Of a stretch of DNA of 64,000 nucleotides, positions 41,917 to 51,437 are shown in pieces. A model generated the notes under the pieces. It worked only from the letters and a program-made list of their open reading frames with translations, was not told the origin of the DNA and searched no databases. The position numbers and the translations under genes are program-made. The stretch covers positions 1 through 64,000 of the forward strand of contig JBBQSD010000017.1 of assembly GCA_038214135.1 (NCBI GenBank). Reading direction: 5' to 3'. Source of the DNA: JANLSE01 sp038214135 (GTDB taxonomy: Bacteria > Chloroflexota > Chloroflexia > Chloroflexales > Roseiflexaceae). Each line of letters opens with the position of its first letter. Positions within the stretch are counted from its first letter, which is position 1.

Positions 41917-41975
41917 AATTTATTTGGTTGCGCCTGGAACGCCAACGTTCTACAATACCCCTGGAATTTGCTGCG

Positions 41976-41984
41976 ATTATACCA
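41976..41984 (-). promoter_or_regulatory. Extended -10 element for ruvA
   Basis: On the minus strand TG-G-TATAAT, a perfect -10 with the TG extension, about 60 bases before the ruvA ATG. No convincing -35. Confidence 0.5.
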
Positions 41985-42009
41985 TAGGCTTTATGAAAGG
42001 AGCCGCACA

Positions 42010-43179
42010 ATGGAGTATGTGCTTCCCGAGGATCTTCGTATGCTTCGGCAGGAGATCCGCCGCTTCGTGGATAAAGAAGTCGCTCCGATCGCCAGTATCA
42101 TTGATGAAGAAGAGCGCGTGCCGTTCGAGATGCTCAAAAAAGCTGGCGAGCTTGGCTTTATTGGCATCCCCTTCCCAGAAACATATGGTGGCATTGAGGC
42201 CGGTGTGCTTGGCTATTGTGTGTTGATGGAGGAACTAAACCGCAAATGCTCCTCAACCGGAACGATTATTGGTGCCCACGCCCAGTTGTGTGCCATGTCG
42301 ATCTATCTTTCTGGCAACGAACGCCAGAAGGATAAATACCTGCGTGCATTGATTGCTGGCCAGTTGTGGGGAGCCTGGGCGCTCACCGAGCCGAATGCTG
42401 GCAGTGATGCCGCGCATATCAGCACGACAGCCCGCCGCGATAGTGAGGATTGGGTGTTGAATGGTTCGAAGATGTGGATCACCAATGGTTCATTTGCCGA
42501 TGTGTTGGTTGTGTTTGCTGCCAATGATCGCAAACTGGGCGCTCGTGGCGGAATCACGGCCTTCATTGTGGAGAAGAACTTCCCTGGCTTCAAGGTCGGT
42601 AAGGTCGAGCCGAAAATGGGCCTGCGTGCATCGCATACCGCATCCCTGTTCTTCGAGGAATGCCGGGTTCCTGCCGAAAATGTGCTTGGCGAGGTTGGGT
42701 CCGGGTTTGTGACGGCCATGAAGACGCTTGATATTGGCCGTTGTGGGCTTGGCGCATCGAGCCTTGGATCGGCCAAGGAAGCCTATGAGATGTCGCTCAA
42801 GTATGCAATTGAACGCCAGCAGTTTGGCCGCCCGATTGCTGATTTCCAGGCCATCCAGTTCAAGCTGGCCGATATGATCACCAAGATCTACGCAATGGAG
42901 CAGATGGTCTACGATTGTGCTGGTAAGGTGGATCGCGGCGAGAATGCCACCCTCGAATCGAGCATTGTCAAGCTGTTCTGTACTGAAGCAGCATCACAGA
43001 TCATTGATGAGGCCATTCAGATCCATGGCGGGATGGGCTTCTCACGCGAATTGCCGCTCGAACGCATGTATCGCGATGCGCGGGTCACACGGATATTTGA
43101 GGGAACCAACGAGATCCAGCGCCATGTGATCGCCAGCGAAATCCTGAAGGGCGCGGGGCATAAAATTAAGCTGTATTGA
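42010..43179 (+). CDS. Acyl-CoA dehydrogenase
   Basis: 389 residues, FAD-dependent alpha,beta-dehydrogenation of acyl-CoA thioesters. LPEDLRMLRQEIRRFVDKEVAP N-terminal helices; WALTEPNAGSDAAHISTTA (FAD/substrate loop); KMWITNGSFAD; the C-terminal signature QIHGGMGFSRELPLERMYRDARVTRIFEGTNEIQR with the catalytic Glu in FEGTNE. The C-terminal Glu position fits short/medium-chain enzymes. AAAGGAG 8 bases before the ATG at 42010; the frame extends upstream across ruvA's promoter and is not coding there. The chain-length preference is unknown. Confidence 0.92.
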   Translation: MEYVLPEDLRMLRQEIRRFVDKEVAPIASIIDEEERVPFEMLKKAGELGFIGIPFPETYGGIEAGVLGYCVLMEELNRKCSSTGTIIGAHAQLCAMSIYLSGNERQKDKYLRALIAGQLWGAWALTEPNAGSDAAHISTTARRDSEDWVLNGSKMWITNGSFADVLVVFAANDRKLGARGGITAFIVEKNFPGFKVGKVEPKMGLRASHTASLFFEECRVPAENVLGEVGSGFVTAMKTLDIGRCGLGASSLGSAKEAYEMSLKYAIERQQFGRPIADFQAIQFKLADMITKIYAMEQMVYDCAGKVDRGENATLESSIVKLFCTEAASQIIDEAIQIHGGMGFSRELPLERMYRDARVTRIFEGTNEIQRHVIASEILKGAGHKIKLY

Positions 43180-43189
43180 GAGGTTGTTC

Positions 43190-46100
43190 ATGCAGCGTTG
43201 TCCATCCTGTGCAGGCGTGATTGAGCGCAGCGACCGATTCTGCCGAAACTGTGGCGAACGGCTGGTGCAGGCTGCGCCAATTGCGCCAGATCCCGCTGTG
43301 GTCACGCAATCGGTGCCAGAGGCCAGCACCCGCCGTGAGGTGACGGTTGTGTTCGTTGATGTCACCAATTTTACGGCGACATCGCGGGAACTCGATAGTG
43401 AGGAAGTGTTTGTCTGGATGGACGATACGCTGCGGGTGTTGGCCGAGGTTGTTCTGCACTATGAGGGCACCATCGATAAATACACCGGCGATGGCATGAT
43501 GGCACTGTTTGGCGCACCAATCGCCCACGAGAATGACCCGGAACGAGCCGTGCGGGCCGGGCTAGAAATGCAGGCAGTGCTTGAGCCGCTGCGCGATCAG
43601 ATCCGTGAGCGCCAGGGCATCGATTTCCGGGTGCGGATCGGCATCAATACCGGCAGTGTTGTGGCTGGACATCTGGGTGGCGATCAGCACGCCGAATATA
43701 CCGTCCTTGGCGATGCCGTCAATATTGCCGCTCGGCTTGAAAAGGCTGCGCTCCCAGGAACCGTGTTGGTCAGCACATCGACCTACGAGCGCACATCAAA
43801 GCTCTTTCGCTATGAACCAATGCCACCCCTGTTGGTGAAGGGCGTCGATCTGCCGCTCCAGACCTACCGCCCGCTGCCCTCCGATTCGCGCCTGGTGACG
43901 ATGCGCGGCCTGGCTGGGTTGCGCTCTTCCATGGTTGGCCGTGCCGCCGATCTGAAGGCATTGCAACAGGTGCTTGAACATGTTGAGCAATCGGGCCGTA
44001 GCCGCCTCGCCATCATCACTGGTGAGGCCGGTATCGGCAAGAGCCGCCTGATCGCCGAACTGCGTCAATCAGCGGCGGAGGCTCCCTTTCGCTTCTTTCA
44101 GGGTGCCTGCCTGGCGCATACCCGCTCGACTCCGCTATGGATTGTTGCCGATTTGATCCGCGATATTGTTGGCCTCTCGGCAACCGAGCCAGCGCTAACA
44201 CAACGAGAGCAGTTGTTTGCGTATGTGATCGCACATGGGTTGGTCGCCGATGATCTGCTGCCATTCCTGCTGCATGCGCTTGGCCTGGAAGCCGCGCTTA
44301 CCGATTATGAGCCACTGCTGCGGGCGCTTGATGCAGTGATGTTACAGAACCAGACCCATGCTGTGGTGCGTCAGTTGTTGCTGGCCGAAGCGGCGATAGT
44401 GCCATGTGTGCTTATTTTTGATGACTTACACTGGATTGATCAGGCATCAAGGGTCTTTCTGGAATACCTGCTACAAACAACCCCCGATGCGCCGATTGCG
44501 ACGGTACTAGTTGCGCGTGAGAGTGCCCGCGTCACAGTCATTGACCGGATTGTGGCAGCGCTTCCCCGTGATGAACAACCACCGACGAATATCCTGCTGG
44601 CCGAACTTTCCGAACCCGATAGCCATCGGCTGATCTACCAGTTGCTTGGCAATAGTACCGATGAAGTCGCACCAGTCGCGCATCTGATTGCACAACGAGC
44701 CGAGGGCAACCCATTCTATATTGAAGAACTCATTCGGATGGTGATCGACCGTGGGGGACTGGTGGCCGACTCGGACAGATGGCATGTTACGCCGAATACC
44801 CAGGCAATTCTGCGCGATGTGCCCCCAAATCTGCAAAGCCTGATCCTGGCTCGTTTCGATCAGCTGCCAATCGCCTATCGAACGGTACTCCAATCCGCTG
44901 CGGTACTTGGGCGTTCCTTTCCCGCACCGCTGATCGACCAACTTGGCCGCGATGAGCGCGTTAGCAGCCTTGATCTGCTGCACGATCTGGTTGAGCGTCA
45001 ATACCTGTTTGAAGAACCATTTGGAGCCGAACAAGGCTTTGCCTTTCGGCACGTTCTCATTCAGGATGCGATCTATGGCACAATCATGCGCCGCGAGCGA
45101 CTGATACTGCACGAGCGTGCGGCAGAGGCAATTGCACAGGGCAAATACTGGCCACCCGATGAGCAGGCCGAAGTGCTGGCATATCACTACACCGAGGGTC
45201 CACAGCCAGATCGAGCCATTCCGCTGTTGTTGAATATTGCCGAGAGTGCAGCACGACGGTATGCCAATGATACCGCCATTCATCGCTATCGTGAGGCGAT
45301 TGCGTTGATGCAGGAATACCCAGCCAGCTATGGCGCAATGGCGATCCGAGCGCGCCTTGGCCTTGGGCGCTCGCTCAAGTTTACTGGCAATCTGGATGAA
45401 TCATCGCAGATGCTTGGCGAGGCGCTGGATCGGCTGCATGTCGTTCAGATGATTCGTTCGATCTGGTTGGCAACCATGGTCGATGTCCTTGGCGATCTCG
45501 CCGATGTGCGTTTCCATGCCGGTGCATTGGATCAGGCAGTTGCCTATTTGGAGCAGGGGCTGGCAGTATTGGGTAGCACTGCCGCTCAGGCATACCCGCA
45601 ACTCTGGCGTGTGCTGATGAACCGGCTGGCGTATGTGCGCTTGCGCCAGGGCGATCTGGAGCGGGCATTCGATCTGGCATACGAGGCAACCCGCGATGCC
45701 GATAATACAGATGATATTCAGACGCTGGCGAATTTGTATAGCACCCTTGGCGGCGTGCGCTATGAACAGGGCCAACTGACCGAAGCGGCCCAGTATGTTG
45801 AGCGCAGCCTGGATCTGAACCAACGCTTGAACTACCCATGGGGTATGGCTAATTGCTATACCAACCTTGGCATTCTGTATTATGCGCAGGGATTATGGCA
45901 GAAGGCAGTCGAACGCTTTAGTAGATCCGACATGCTGCGTAAAGAGATTGGTTATGTTGTCGGGCAGGCGCTGAACCGAACCAACCTGGGCCTGTTGCAC
46001 ATGGCACTTGGCGAACACGAGCAGGCCCGTGCGGATTTCGAGACGAGCCTGGCGATCAGCCAGCGCCTTGGCGATGATTATGGGATCATTCGGGCAACGC

Positions 46101-46630
46101 TTGGAATGGCGCATCTGGCCGTCACACAGGCGCACTACAGCCAGGCCAATATTTTAATTCAACAGGCCGAGGGCTTGCTTGGAGCAGCCGGTGAGGACGA
46201 AGCGATCCAGGTGCGTTGGCTTCGGGCACTGATCCTTGGTGCAACCGGCGATCTTCCTGGGGGGATCGAGCTGGCCGGAACAGCACTCGAAATGGCGCGC
46301 AGTGCCGGAATTTCCGAGCAAGAAGTCGAAAGCCTGCGTGTACTCGGGCACCTGCAACGAATGGCCCACCACTATGCTGCGGCGCAGCAATCGCTTCGTG
46401 ATCTTGTGGATCTGTGTGCCCAACGCGATGATCCATACCAACATGGGCTGGCACTGCTGGAACTGGGGTTGCTGTATGTCAACACAGCTCAATCAGATGG
46501 CAGAAGCATCGTGAGTGAACCTGAGCGAATTGCTGCTCAACAAATACTCAACCAGGCATCCACATATTTTACGCGCCTGGGTGCTCGCTACGATCTCGAT
46601 ATTGCACAACAGGCGCTGGCCAGAATATAG
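43190..46630 (+). CDS. Adenylate cyclase-AAA ATPase-TPR regulator
   Basis: 1146 residues. Zinc ribbon (CPSC ... CRNC, ~4-24); class III cyclase (~48-220) with every key residue: first metal Asp (FVDVTNFT), Lys and second Asp (DKYTGDGMMALFG), LGDAVNIAARLE with base-contacting Asp and Asn/Arg; AAA/NB-ARC-like ATPase with Walker A GEAGIGKSRL and Walker B VLIFDDLHWID; then about ten TPR repeats to the end. The cytoplasmic domain order is that of class IIIb cyclase-ATPase proteins. It probably makes cAMP under control of a TPR-bound partner. GAGAGG precedes ATG 43190, 10 bases after the dehydrogenase stop, so the two may be co-transcribed. Confidence 0.92.
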   Translation: MQRCPSCAGVIERSDRFCRNCGERLVQAAPIAPDPAVVTQSVPEASTRREVTVVFVDVTNFTATSRELDSEEVFVWMDDTLRVLAEVVLHYEGTIDKYTGDGMMALFGAPIAHENDPERAVRAGLEMQAVLEPLRDQIRERQGIDFRVRIGINTGSVVAGHLGGDQHAEYTVLGDAVNIAARLEKAALPGTVLVSTSTYERTSKLFRYEPMPPLLVKGVDLPLQTYRPLPSDSRLVTMRGLAGLRSSMVGRAADLKALQQVLEHVEQSGRSRLAIITGEAGIGKSRLIAELRQSAAEAPFRFFQGACLAHTRSTPLWIVADLIRDIVGLSATEPALTQREQLFAYVIAHGLVADDLLPFLLHALGLEAALTDYEPLLRALDAVMLQNQTHAVVRQLLLAEAAIVPCVLIFDDLHWIDQASRVFLEYLLQTTPDAPIATVLVARESARVTVIDRIVAALPRDEQPPTNILLAELSEPDSHRLIYQLLGNSTDEVAPVAHLIAQRAEGNPFYIEELIRMVIDRGGLVADSDRWHVTPNTQAILRDVPPNLQSLILARFDQLPIAYRTVLQSAAVLGRSFPAPLIDQLGRDERVSSLDLLHDLVERQYLFEEPFGAEQGFAFRHVLIQDAIYGTIMRRERLILHERAAEAIAQGKYWPPDEQAEVLAYHYTEGPQPDRAIPLLLNIAESAARRYANDTAIHRYREAIALMQEYPASYGAMAIRARLGLGRSLKFTGNLDESSQMLGEALDRLHVVQMIRSIWLATMVDVLGDLADVRFHAGALDQAVAYLEQGLAVLGSTAAQAYPQLWRVLMNRLAYVRLRQGDLERAFDLAYEATRDADNTDDIQTLANLYSTLGGVRYEQGQLTEAAQYVERSLDLNQRLNYPWGMANCYTNLGILYYAQGLWQKAVERFSRSDMLRKEIGYVVGQALNRTNLGLLHMALGEHEQARADFETSLAISQRLGDDYGIIRATLGMAHLAVTQAHYSQANILIQQAEGLLGAAGEDEAIQVRWLRALILGATGDLPGGIELAGTALEMARSAGISEQEVESLRVLGHLQRMAHHYAAAQQSLRDLVDLCAQRDDPYQHGLALLELGLLYVNTAQSDGRSIVSEPERIAAQQILNQASTYFTRLGARYDLDIAQQALARI

Positions 46631-46977
46631 CATTCAGCTCTCAGCCTTGTATTCAGGAGTCAGAAGAGACGCGATATGGAGAGGCATCCAGCGTTCTCTG
46701 CGATTATGTTGTCAATATCTCCATCAGCCTGCGGTTCATGGACGTATTACCCGATATCCATGTTTATCGATCAGTGTACGATTCGCCGCACAGGTACCTG
46801 CCTGATGACAATACCCTAACCAGGGGTAGACGCTCCAGCGGAGCGTCTCTACTTTCGTCGCTTCTGATTTCTGGCTGCTGACTCCTAATTACTTTACTGA
46901 CATCAAAATCGCCGCAGGCCGCTGAATTATTCAGCGGCCTGCGGTATGTTCGATCAATAAGTAGGTTGTGAACTGGG
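46631..46977. repeat. Convergent spacer with heptamers and a GTAGACGCTCC hairpin
   Basis: GTCAGAA/CAGGAGT heptamers at ~46650-46665 and GACTCCT at ~46878-46886. AGACGCTCC (46828-46836) pairs with GGAGCGTCT (46840-46848), flanked by GGGGT and CTAC. No gene is supported; a short plus-strand frame here is spacer sequence. Confidence 0.6.
46912..46944 (-). terminator. Long palindromic terminator of the subtilase gene
   Basis: CCGCAGGCCGCTGAAT (46912-46927) and its exact complement (46929-46944) are separated by one base: a 16-bp stem. On the minus strand it is followed by CGATTTTG, a short U-run, 34 bases after the stop codon. Confidence 0.75.
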
Positions 46978-49062
46978 TTAGGGCGTTTCGCTTTCGACCC
47001 AGGTTGTTGTGGAGACACTGGTGATACTTGGGTTCAGGTCACTGGCCCATGCCATGCGCCCACTGGCAGATGCACCCTGATCGGTATTCCAGGCTGTTCC
47101 ACCCGCCCATTCATTGCGGCTGCTTGCCCAGGCCATCCGCCCACTCGCCCACGCCATCCGTCCGGCGGCAGTACTCAGGTTACTCGCCCAGGCCATCCGC
47201 CCACTCGCCCAGGCCATCCGCCCACTCGCCCAGGCCATTCGTCCGGCGGCAGTACTCAGGCTACTCGCCCACGCCATTCGTCCACTCGCCCGCGGCAGTA
47301 GTCCACTCGAGGGGGTTTCATTATCGAAGTAGGCCGTGCCACGCTGCCCAGAGCCTGCCAAGCCCAGCACATCGCCCTGCTCGCCAACAATATAATAGAG
47401 ATTTGCCTGGCCATCGTTGCTCAGCACCTTCTGAATTGGACCCTGATAGTGGAATGAAAGATCTCGATCATTGCGATAGCTATGGGCAATATCGCGATGG
47501 ATCTGCATGCCTGGGTTGCCATCCTGTTGGCCATCAAAGGTGCCAAGTACTGCATCGGGTGCCCAGATCCGGCCCATACCCTGTTGGAAGACATTATAGA
47601 CCAGCGATCCAGTATCGCCCGTGACGGCAGGTCGTGCCGTTGTGCTGAGGCGAAACTTGATTGCATTTGGTTCCAGATCTGGATTGGCCTGCAGCATCAG
47701 TGCCACCACACCACTGGTGATTGCCGCAGACATGCTGGTTCCGCTCATTCGGAACAGGCTCGTTCCGGCAGCATTATCTGGGTGCATCTGCACAATCTTC
47801 TGCGATTTGCTGGTGTCGCTGGCATCGTTGTGCATAAAGGTTATGATGTTCACCCCTGGTGCCAGGAGATCAGGCTTGGCAAAGCCATCCAGAGTTGGGC
47901 CAGTGGACGACCACGTCGGCAGGAAATCATCGCTCCAGTAGCCAGGCGTGCGGTTCTCATCAATAGAACCAACCGTGATCACATATGGGTCGTTGCCAGG
48001 AACCGTGATACTTTCGGCAGCCGATCCATTATTGCCAGCAGCCGTGACGACCACGATCCCGCGGCCCCAGGCTCGCTCGACTGCTCGATTGAGTGGATCG
48101 ACGAAGTATGGGGTTGTTGCCGGGCTACTAAGCGATAGATTCAGCACACCAATATTGAAACGAGCCTTGTTCTGAACAACATATTGAATACCGTTGATCA
48201 CGGTCTCGTAGCTGCCGGTGCCATTACCATCCAGCACACGTACGCTGAGAATATTGGCCTCTGGTGCAACACCAAGGGTGACACCAGTATCGTAATCGGT
48301 GAAGTTGTTCCAGATAATACTGGCGATTGCGGTGCCGTGGCCATATGGATCGCTGGTATCGCGATGGGTCACCAGGCAGGCATTCCGCAACTGATTTCCA
48401 ATTGTGCGCGTTCTGCCATTCACTGTTGTTGTGCTGCAGATCGGCTCAACGAAATCGGCCTGGCCAAGGAACAAGCGTTGGACGACCGGGTCAAGCAGTT
48501 GCTTGATTTCGTTATCGAAATAAACGCCTGAATCGACCAGTGCGACTGTTATACCGAGGCCTTTGATCGGCTTGCCAGATGGCAGCAGCGTACGCTGAAC
48601 GACATCGGCACCAATATCGATTGTGACGGGGTTGACGAGCTTCCAGACACTCTTATTATCGGTTGGTTGAACATCGGGCCGGCCATCCCAGGTTTGTGGC
48701 AGCGGCAGATCCGTCACCCAGCCATCGCGGGTGGTGGAGCGCACGCCCTTGTTCGCAACAATCGATTGAATGCCAGGCATACCTGCCAGCAGATTAAGCT
48801 TACTGGTGGGGACATCGGCAGCAACGGCATCAATCAGCCAGAGATCACTAGTGATCACGCCACCGACCTGTTGGACGGCCTGGGTGGCGCGTTCAGGGCT
48901 GGTTGCTGTCACAATCACGGATTGCTTGGCATCCTGTGATTGTGCGATTGCTGATTCTACATAGGCCACAGGCCCAACAGTGGTTGCGTGTGCAACACTA
49001 CCGCTCGTCAGCAGCGTAATGGCGATGATAATGGTCAGAAGTGTGTTGGTTCGATACAGCAT
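46978..49062 (-). CDS. Secreted subtilisin-like (S8) peptidase with GRMAWAS repeats
   Basis: 694 residues. Signal peptide (TLLTIIIAITLLTSGSVAHA), an I9-like propeptide (~25-110, VIVTATSPERATQAVQQVGG), then the S8 domain with D177 (VALVDSGVYF), H242 (GHGTAIAS) and S443 (SGTSMSAA), so the triad is intact. The last ~110 residues contain seven copies of GRMAWAS plus two degenerate ones, arranged in two larger units beginning SLSTAA/NLSTAA. These may form a secretion or cell-surface retention domain; that is inference. The start at 49062 was chosen for the signal peptide; the frame runs 35 codons further upstream. Confidence 0.9.
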   Translation of the reverse strand: MLYRTNTLLTIIIAITLLTSGSVAHATTVGPVAYVESAIAQSQDAKQSVIVTATSPERATQAVQQVGGVITSDLWLIDAVAADVPTSKLNLLAGMPGIQSIVANKGVRSTTRDGWVTDLPLPQTWDGRPDVQPTDNKSVWKLVNPVTIDIGADVVQRTLLPSGKPIKGLGITVALVDSGVYFDNEIKQLLDPVVQRLFLGQADFVEPICSTTTVNGRTRTIGNQLRNACLVTHRDTSDPYGHGTAIASIIWNNFTDYDTGVTLGVAPEANILSVRVLDGNGTGSYETVINGIQYVVQNKARFNIGVLNLSLSSPATTPYFVDPLNRAVERAWGRGIVVVTAAGNNGSAAESITVPGNDPYVITVGSIDENRTPGYWSDDFLPTWSSTGPTLDGFAKPDLLAPGVNIITFMHNDASDTSKSQKIVQMHPDNAAGTSLFRMSGTSMSAAITSGVVALMLQANPDLEPNAIKFRLSTTARPAVTGDTGSLVYNVFQQGMGRIWAPDAVLGTFDGQQDGNPGMQIHRDIAHSYRNDRDLSFHYQGPIQKVLSNDGQANLYYIVGEQGDVLGLAGSGQRGTAYFDNETPSSGLLPRASGRMAWASSLSTAAGRMAWASGRMAWASGRMAWASNLSTAAGRMAWASGRMAWASSRNEWAGGTAWNTDQGASASGRMAWASDLNPSITSVSTTTWVESETP
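47042..47296 (-). repeat. 21-bp coding repeats (GRMAWAS)
   Basis: 21-bp units read on the minus strand as GRMAWAS. Adjacent units differ by single bases, which indicates recent expansion by slippage or recombination. Confidence 0.88.
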
Positions 49063-49248
49063 AACGGCCCCCATTCCAGTGAGTTTAGCGCAGCAGCATG
49101 TGCATGCTGGAGCTTCATTTCTAGTATAGGGGGCTGCTTTCGGTAAATCTTCGGTTAAAAGAACCAAAGAACCGAGTATTCAGGAGTCAGGAGTCAGAAT
49201 AGCATCATCAGCCATCAGCCCATCACCCTATCACCGTGTCACCTTTGC
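49063..49248. repeat. Spacer with GTCAGGA and GTCACC heptamers
   Basis: CAGGAGT units at 49175-49198, ATCAGCC units at 49204-49221 and TCACCNT units at 49222-49245. No gene. Confidence 0.5.
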
Positions 49249-49545
49249 GCCAACGAGCTCAAGCGCGCTGAGGCGGAGCGCATCGTTCGTATCACGGTCA
49301 GTGTGCCATATGGCGCATATAGCAATCCTACGGGATTTGTAAAAAAGAGGGCGGGGGATTTCTTTGGGGCTGCGCCCCAAACCCCGCTTTGCGCTACGCG
49401 CCTTTACAACTCAAATAGGAATGCTATATACCGAGCTTGAGGAACAGTTGCAGGCGGCCTATGGGCTCAAAGAAGCGATAGTTGTGGACACGGTTGAGGA
49501 CGATGAGTTTGATCTATTACGCCAAAAGGGTGGTGTTGGCGATAT
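49249..49545 (+). pseudogene. Remnant of a SorC-family sugar-binding regulator, split by a MITE
   Basis: Before the inserted element the frame reads ANELKRAEAERIVRITV then SVPYGAY. After removing 49321-49425 and one ATAT, the same frame continues TELEEQLQAAYGLKEAIVV then DTVEDDEFDLLRQKGGVGDI. This matches the hinge between the helix-turn-helix and effector domains of SorC/DeoR-type regulators (A-x-x-x-x-I-V-x-I-x-V, then LE-x-x-L-x-x-x-x-GL-x-EAIVV). Both the DNA-binding part and most of the effector domain are gone. The 3' side runs into the end of the M81 gene on the other strand. Confidence 0.72.
49317..49429. mobile_element. 105-bp MITE with ATAT target duplication
   Basis: The element spans 49321-49425. 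Its ends are inverted repeats: AGCAATCCTA...TTTGTAAA at the left and TTTACAA...TAGGAATGCT at the right. The 4-bp sequence ATAT occurs on both sides (49317-49320, 49426-49429). Inside is the hairpin TTTGGGGC-TGC-GCCCCAAA. Removing the element plus one ATAT restores an open frame of the interrupted gene. It encodes no transposase. Confidence 0.82.
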
Positions 49546-49588
49546 TTGCCTGCGGATGGAAAGGCATGCCTTGTTTCCTCAACATCCA

Positions 49589-51091
49589 TCAGCCTGCGGA
49601 TTCCGGGATCTCCCGCCATGCCATCACATCATCCAATGGGAAGAGCGGGCGGCGCACATGTACGAACGGCAACCCAGGCAGGTTCGGGCTGCACACGCCT
49701 GGTGCATCGAGTATTGCGACCTCAGCAGCCAGCGGTTCGTATTCTGCCCGAAAGGCCGCTGGCGATTTGACGATCACGATCTGGGCGTCGCGCGGCTCCA
49801 ATCCAACCGAACGGTACAGCTCGGGGTCCCACTGGATAACGGCCCGCTCCATCACAACCAGTGCGATCTGGCCGATTTCAAGCACCAGCGTGCGCCCACG
49901 CCGGAACACCACACCACGAAAGCCAGCGCCACGGTTGGTGAAATCACCATCCGAAAGCCGCACCACCCGCCCGGTCACAAGCAATGGCTTGTAGAAAACC
50001 ACCCCCGATCCAGCTCCAATCGGTAGTGTGACCTCGGCACCCTCACCAGCCGCAAACAGCGCCGCGACAGCGATGGGATCGACGATATTGTGCAAACAGG
50101 TGCGCGTCGGGCGTGCGGCGATCAGATGTGCAAGTACTATTGTGCTATCGCCAGGTGCCCCTGAACTGGGCGCGTCAGCCGAATCGGCCAGAACAAATGG
50201 GTGAATAGCGCTCGCCAACGCACGCTGGATCGTCGCCTCGGTTGGAACCAGTGTCACCGCAAAATCGTGCCGCCGATCCCACAGCATATCGGCCAGTTCA
50301 TCGGCCAGTTCATCGGCCAGGGCCGCATTGGCGTCGGTATTCACAATCACGCTGCATCCAACATCGGTAACATCGAGCCAGGGCTGCACCGAAAAGACCG
50401 AAATATCAAGAACGCCAGGGCGCTGCATCAATGCTATCGCACGGCCGATCACCTGTGCATATGGCCCATCGGTGGTACGGCCATTTTCGGCTGGAACGAT
50501 CATGGGCAGGCGTCGCAGTGCGACAGCCGGGCGCACCTCGCCACGGATGAGCCGCACGAGTAGATTCGCACCACGAACGCCAGTCTCATACAGATCAATA
50601 TGTGGCGCGGTATGGTAGCCAACCAACGCATCGGCGTGTGCTACCATGGTTGCTGTAACGTTCGCATGCAGATCGAGTGTGGCGACCAACGGGCAATCGG
50701 GGCCGATCTCCGCACGCACAGCGCGCAGGATCTCGCCAGTGGCATCCTCATACCCGTCGGCAGCCATCGCACCATGCAGCACCAGCAGCACGCCATCAAA
50801 TGGTGCGCATGTGTGTAAACCAGCCACCAGTTCGTCGCATAGTGAAGCGAACACATCGCCAAGCATCGGGCCAGCCGAAGCCGAGGTGGTGGCCGAGAGC
50901 AATGGCAGAAGCTCGATCCCCTGCTCACCCGCCACGTCAATAACACCGCCGACCTCGGTACGCGTGCCCTGCCGCTGTGCAATAATATCCTGGCCACGCA
51001 GCAAATGCCCAGGCGGGAAATGCAGCCACGATCCCGGCACCGGTGTGAAGCTGTTCGATTCCTGAACGATGTTGCCGAGTGCGAGACGCAT
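49589..51091 (-). CDS. M81 family metallopeptidase (MlrC-like)
   Basis: 500 residues. The family includes MlrC, which opens linearised microcystin fragments. Zinc-binding pattern: LVATLDLHANVTATM and GYHTAPHIDLYETG in the N-terminal DUF1485 domain; LHGAMAADGYEDATGEIL; a C-terminal MlrC_C domain from ~300 with VVFRRGRTLVLEIGQ. ATG 51091 has GGAG at 7 bases and gives MRLALGNIVQESNSFTP, the normal family start, 4 codons after the first Met. Its real substrate is unknown. It lies 31 bases after the 87-residue membrane protein on the same strand. Confidence 0.88.
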   Translation of the reverse strand: MRLALGNIVQESNSFTPVPGSWLHFPPGHLLRGQDIIAQRQGTRTEVGGVIDVAGEQGIELLPLLSATTSASAGPMLGDVFASLCDELVAGLHTCAPFDGVLLVLHGAMAADGYEDATGEILRAVRAEIGPDCPLVATLDLHANVTATMVAHADALVGYHTAPHIDLYETGVRGANLLVRLIRGEVRPAVALRRLPMIVPAENGRTTDGPYAQVIGRAIALMQRPGVLDISVFSVQPWLDVTDVGCSVIVNTDANAALADELADELADMLWDRRHDFAVTLVPTEATIQRALASAIHPFVLADSADAPSSGAPGDSTIVLAHLIAARPTRTCLHNIVDPIAVAALFAAGEGAEVTLPIGAGSGVVFYKPLLVTGRVVRLSDGDFTNRGAGFRGVVFRRGRTLVLEIGQIALVVMERAVIQWDPELYRSVGLEPRDAQIVIVKSPAAFRAEYEPLAAEVAILDAPGVCSPNLPGLPFVHVRRPLFPLDDVMAWREIPESAG

Positions 51092-51122
51092 GGTTCGCTC
51101 CATTTTGCTTTCAGGTGTTCAA

Positions 51123-51386
51123 TTAACGAATACGCGTTGTGGTGTGCCGCGCATACCACCAGGTGAGTGCAATCAGGCTAACAACGGCGACCAGGAAGAC
51201 CTGGGCAACATCAAACAGCATGAAAGCCCAATTCTCCTCGAATTCGCCACTGATAAATGTGGCTGCTCCACCTGCCAGGAAACACAGCAGAACCAACACA
51301 CCGGCGCGGAACCATACGTTGCCAAGGCGCTGGACGATCACGCCAATGATTACGCCAGCAGCAATTGGAAAGAGTTCTGACATCAT
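51123..51386 (-). CDS. 87-residue three-helix membrane protein
   Basis: Three hydrophobic segments (~5-21, ~28-45, ~55-78) with a short acidic loop (SGEFEENW). AAAGGTAGAGAG precedes the ATG. Not recognised. It sits in the same-strand cluster that begins at 55195 and could be its membrane component, but the 51-base gap from the gene before it leaves this open. Confidence 0.6.
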   Translation of the reverse strand: MMSELFPIAAGVIIGVIVQRLGNVWFRAGVLVLLCFLAGGAATFISGEFEENWAFMLFDVAQVFLVAVVSLIALTWWYARHTTTRIR

Positions 51387-51437
51387 AGCTCTCTACCTTT
51401 CAAATCAAAGCAGTTGTTGTCACTGCCATCATTCAGG

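Noticed and set aside
44507..45283. 258-codon minus-strand ORF
   Set aside because: Antisense of the cyclase-ATPase gene.
49369..49387. Intrinsic terminator TTTGGGGC-TGC-GCCCCAAA
   Set aside because: It is the internal hairpin of the MITE and has no downstream U-run.
49364..50026. Long plus-strand ORF through the MITE and across the M81 gene
   Set aside because: It reads through the MITE and then the antisense of a well-supported peptidase gene. Only the short SorC-like part (49426-49545) is meaningful.
51091..51123. Firm inclusion of the M81 peptidase in the propeller cluster
   Set aside because: Only strand and spacing support it; M81 proteins are widespread in other contexts, so it is mentioned but not claimed.
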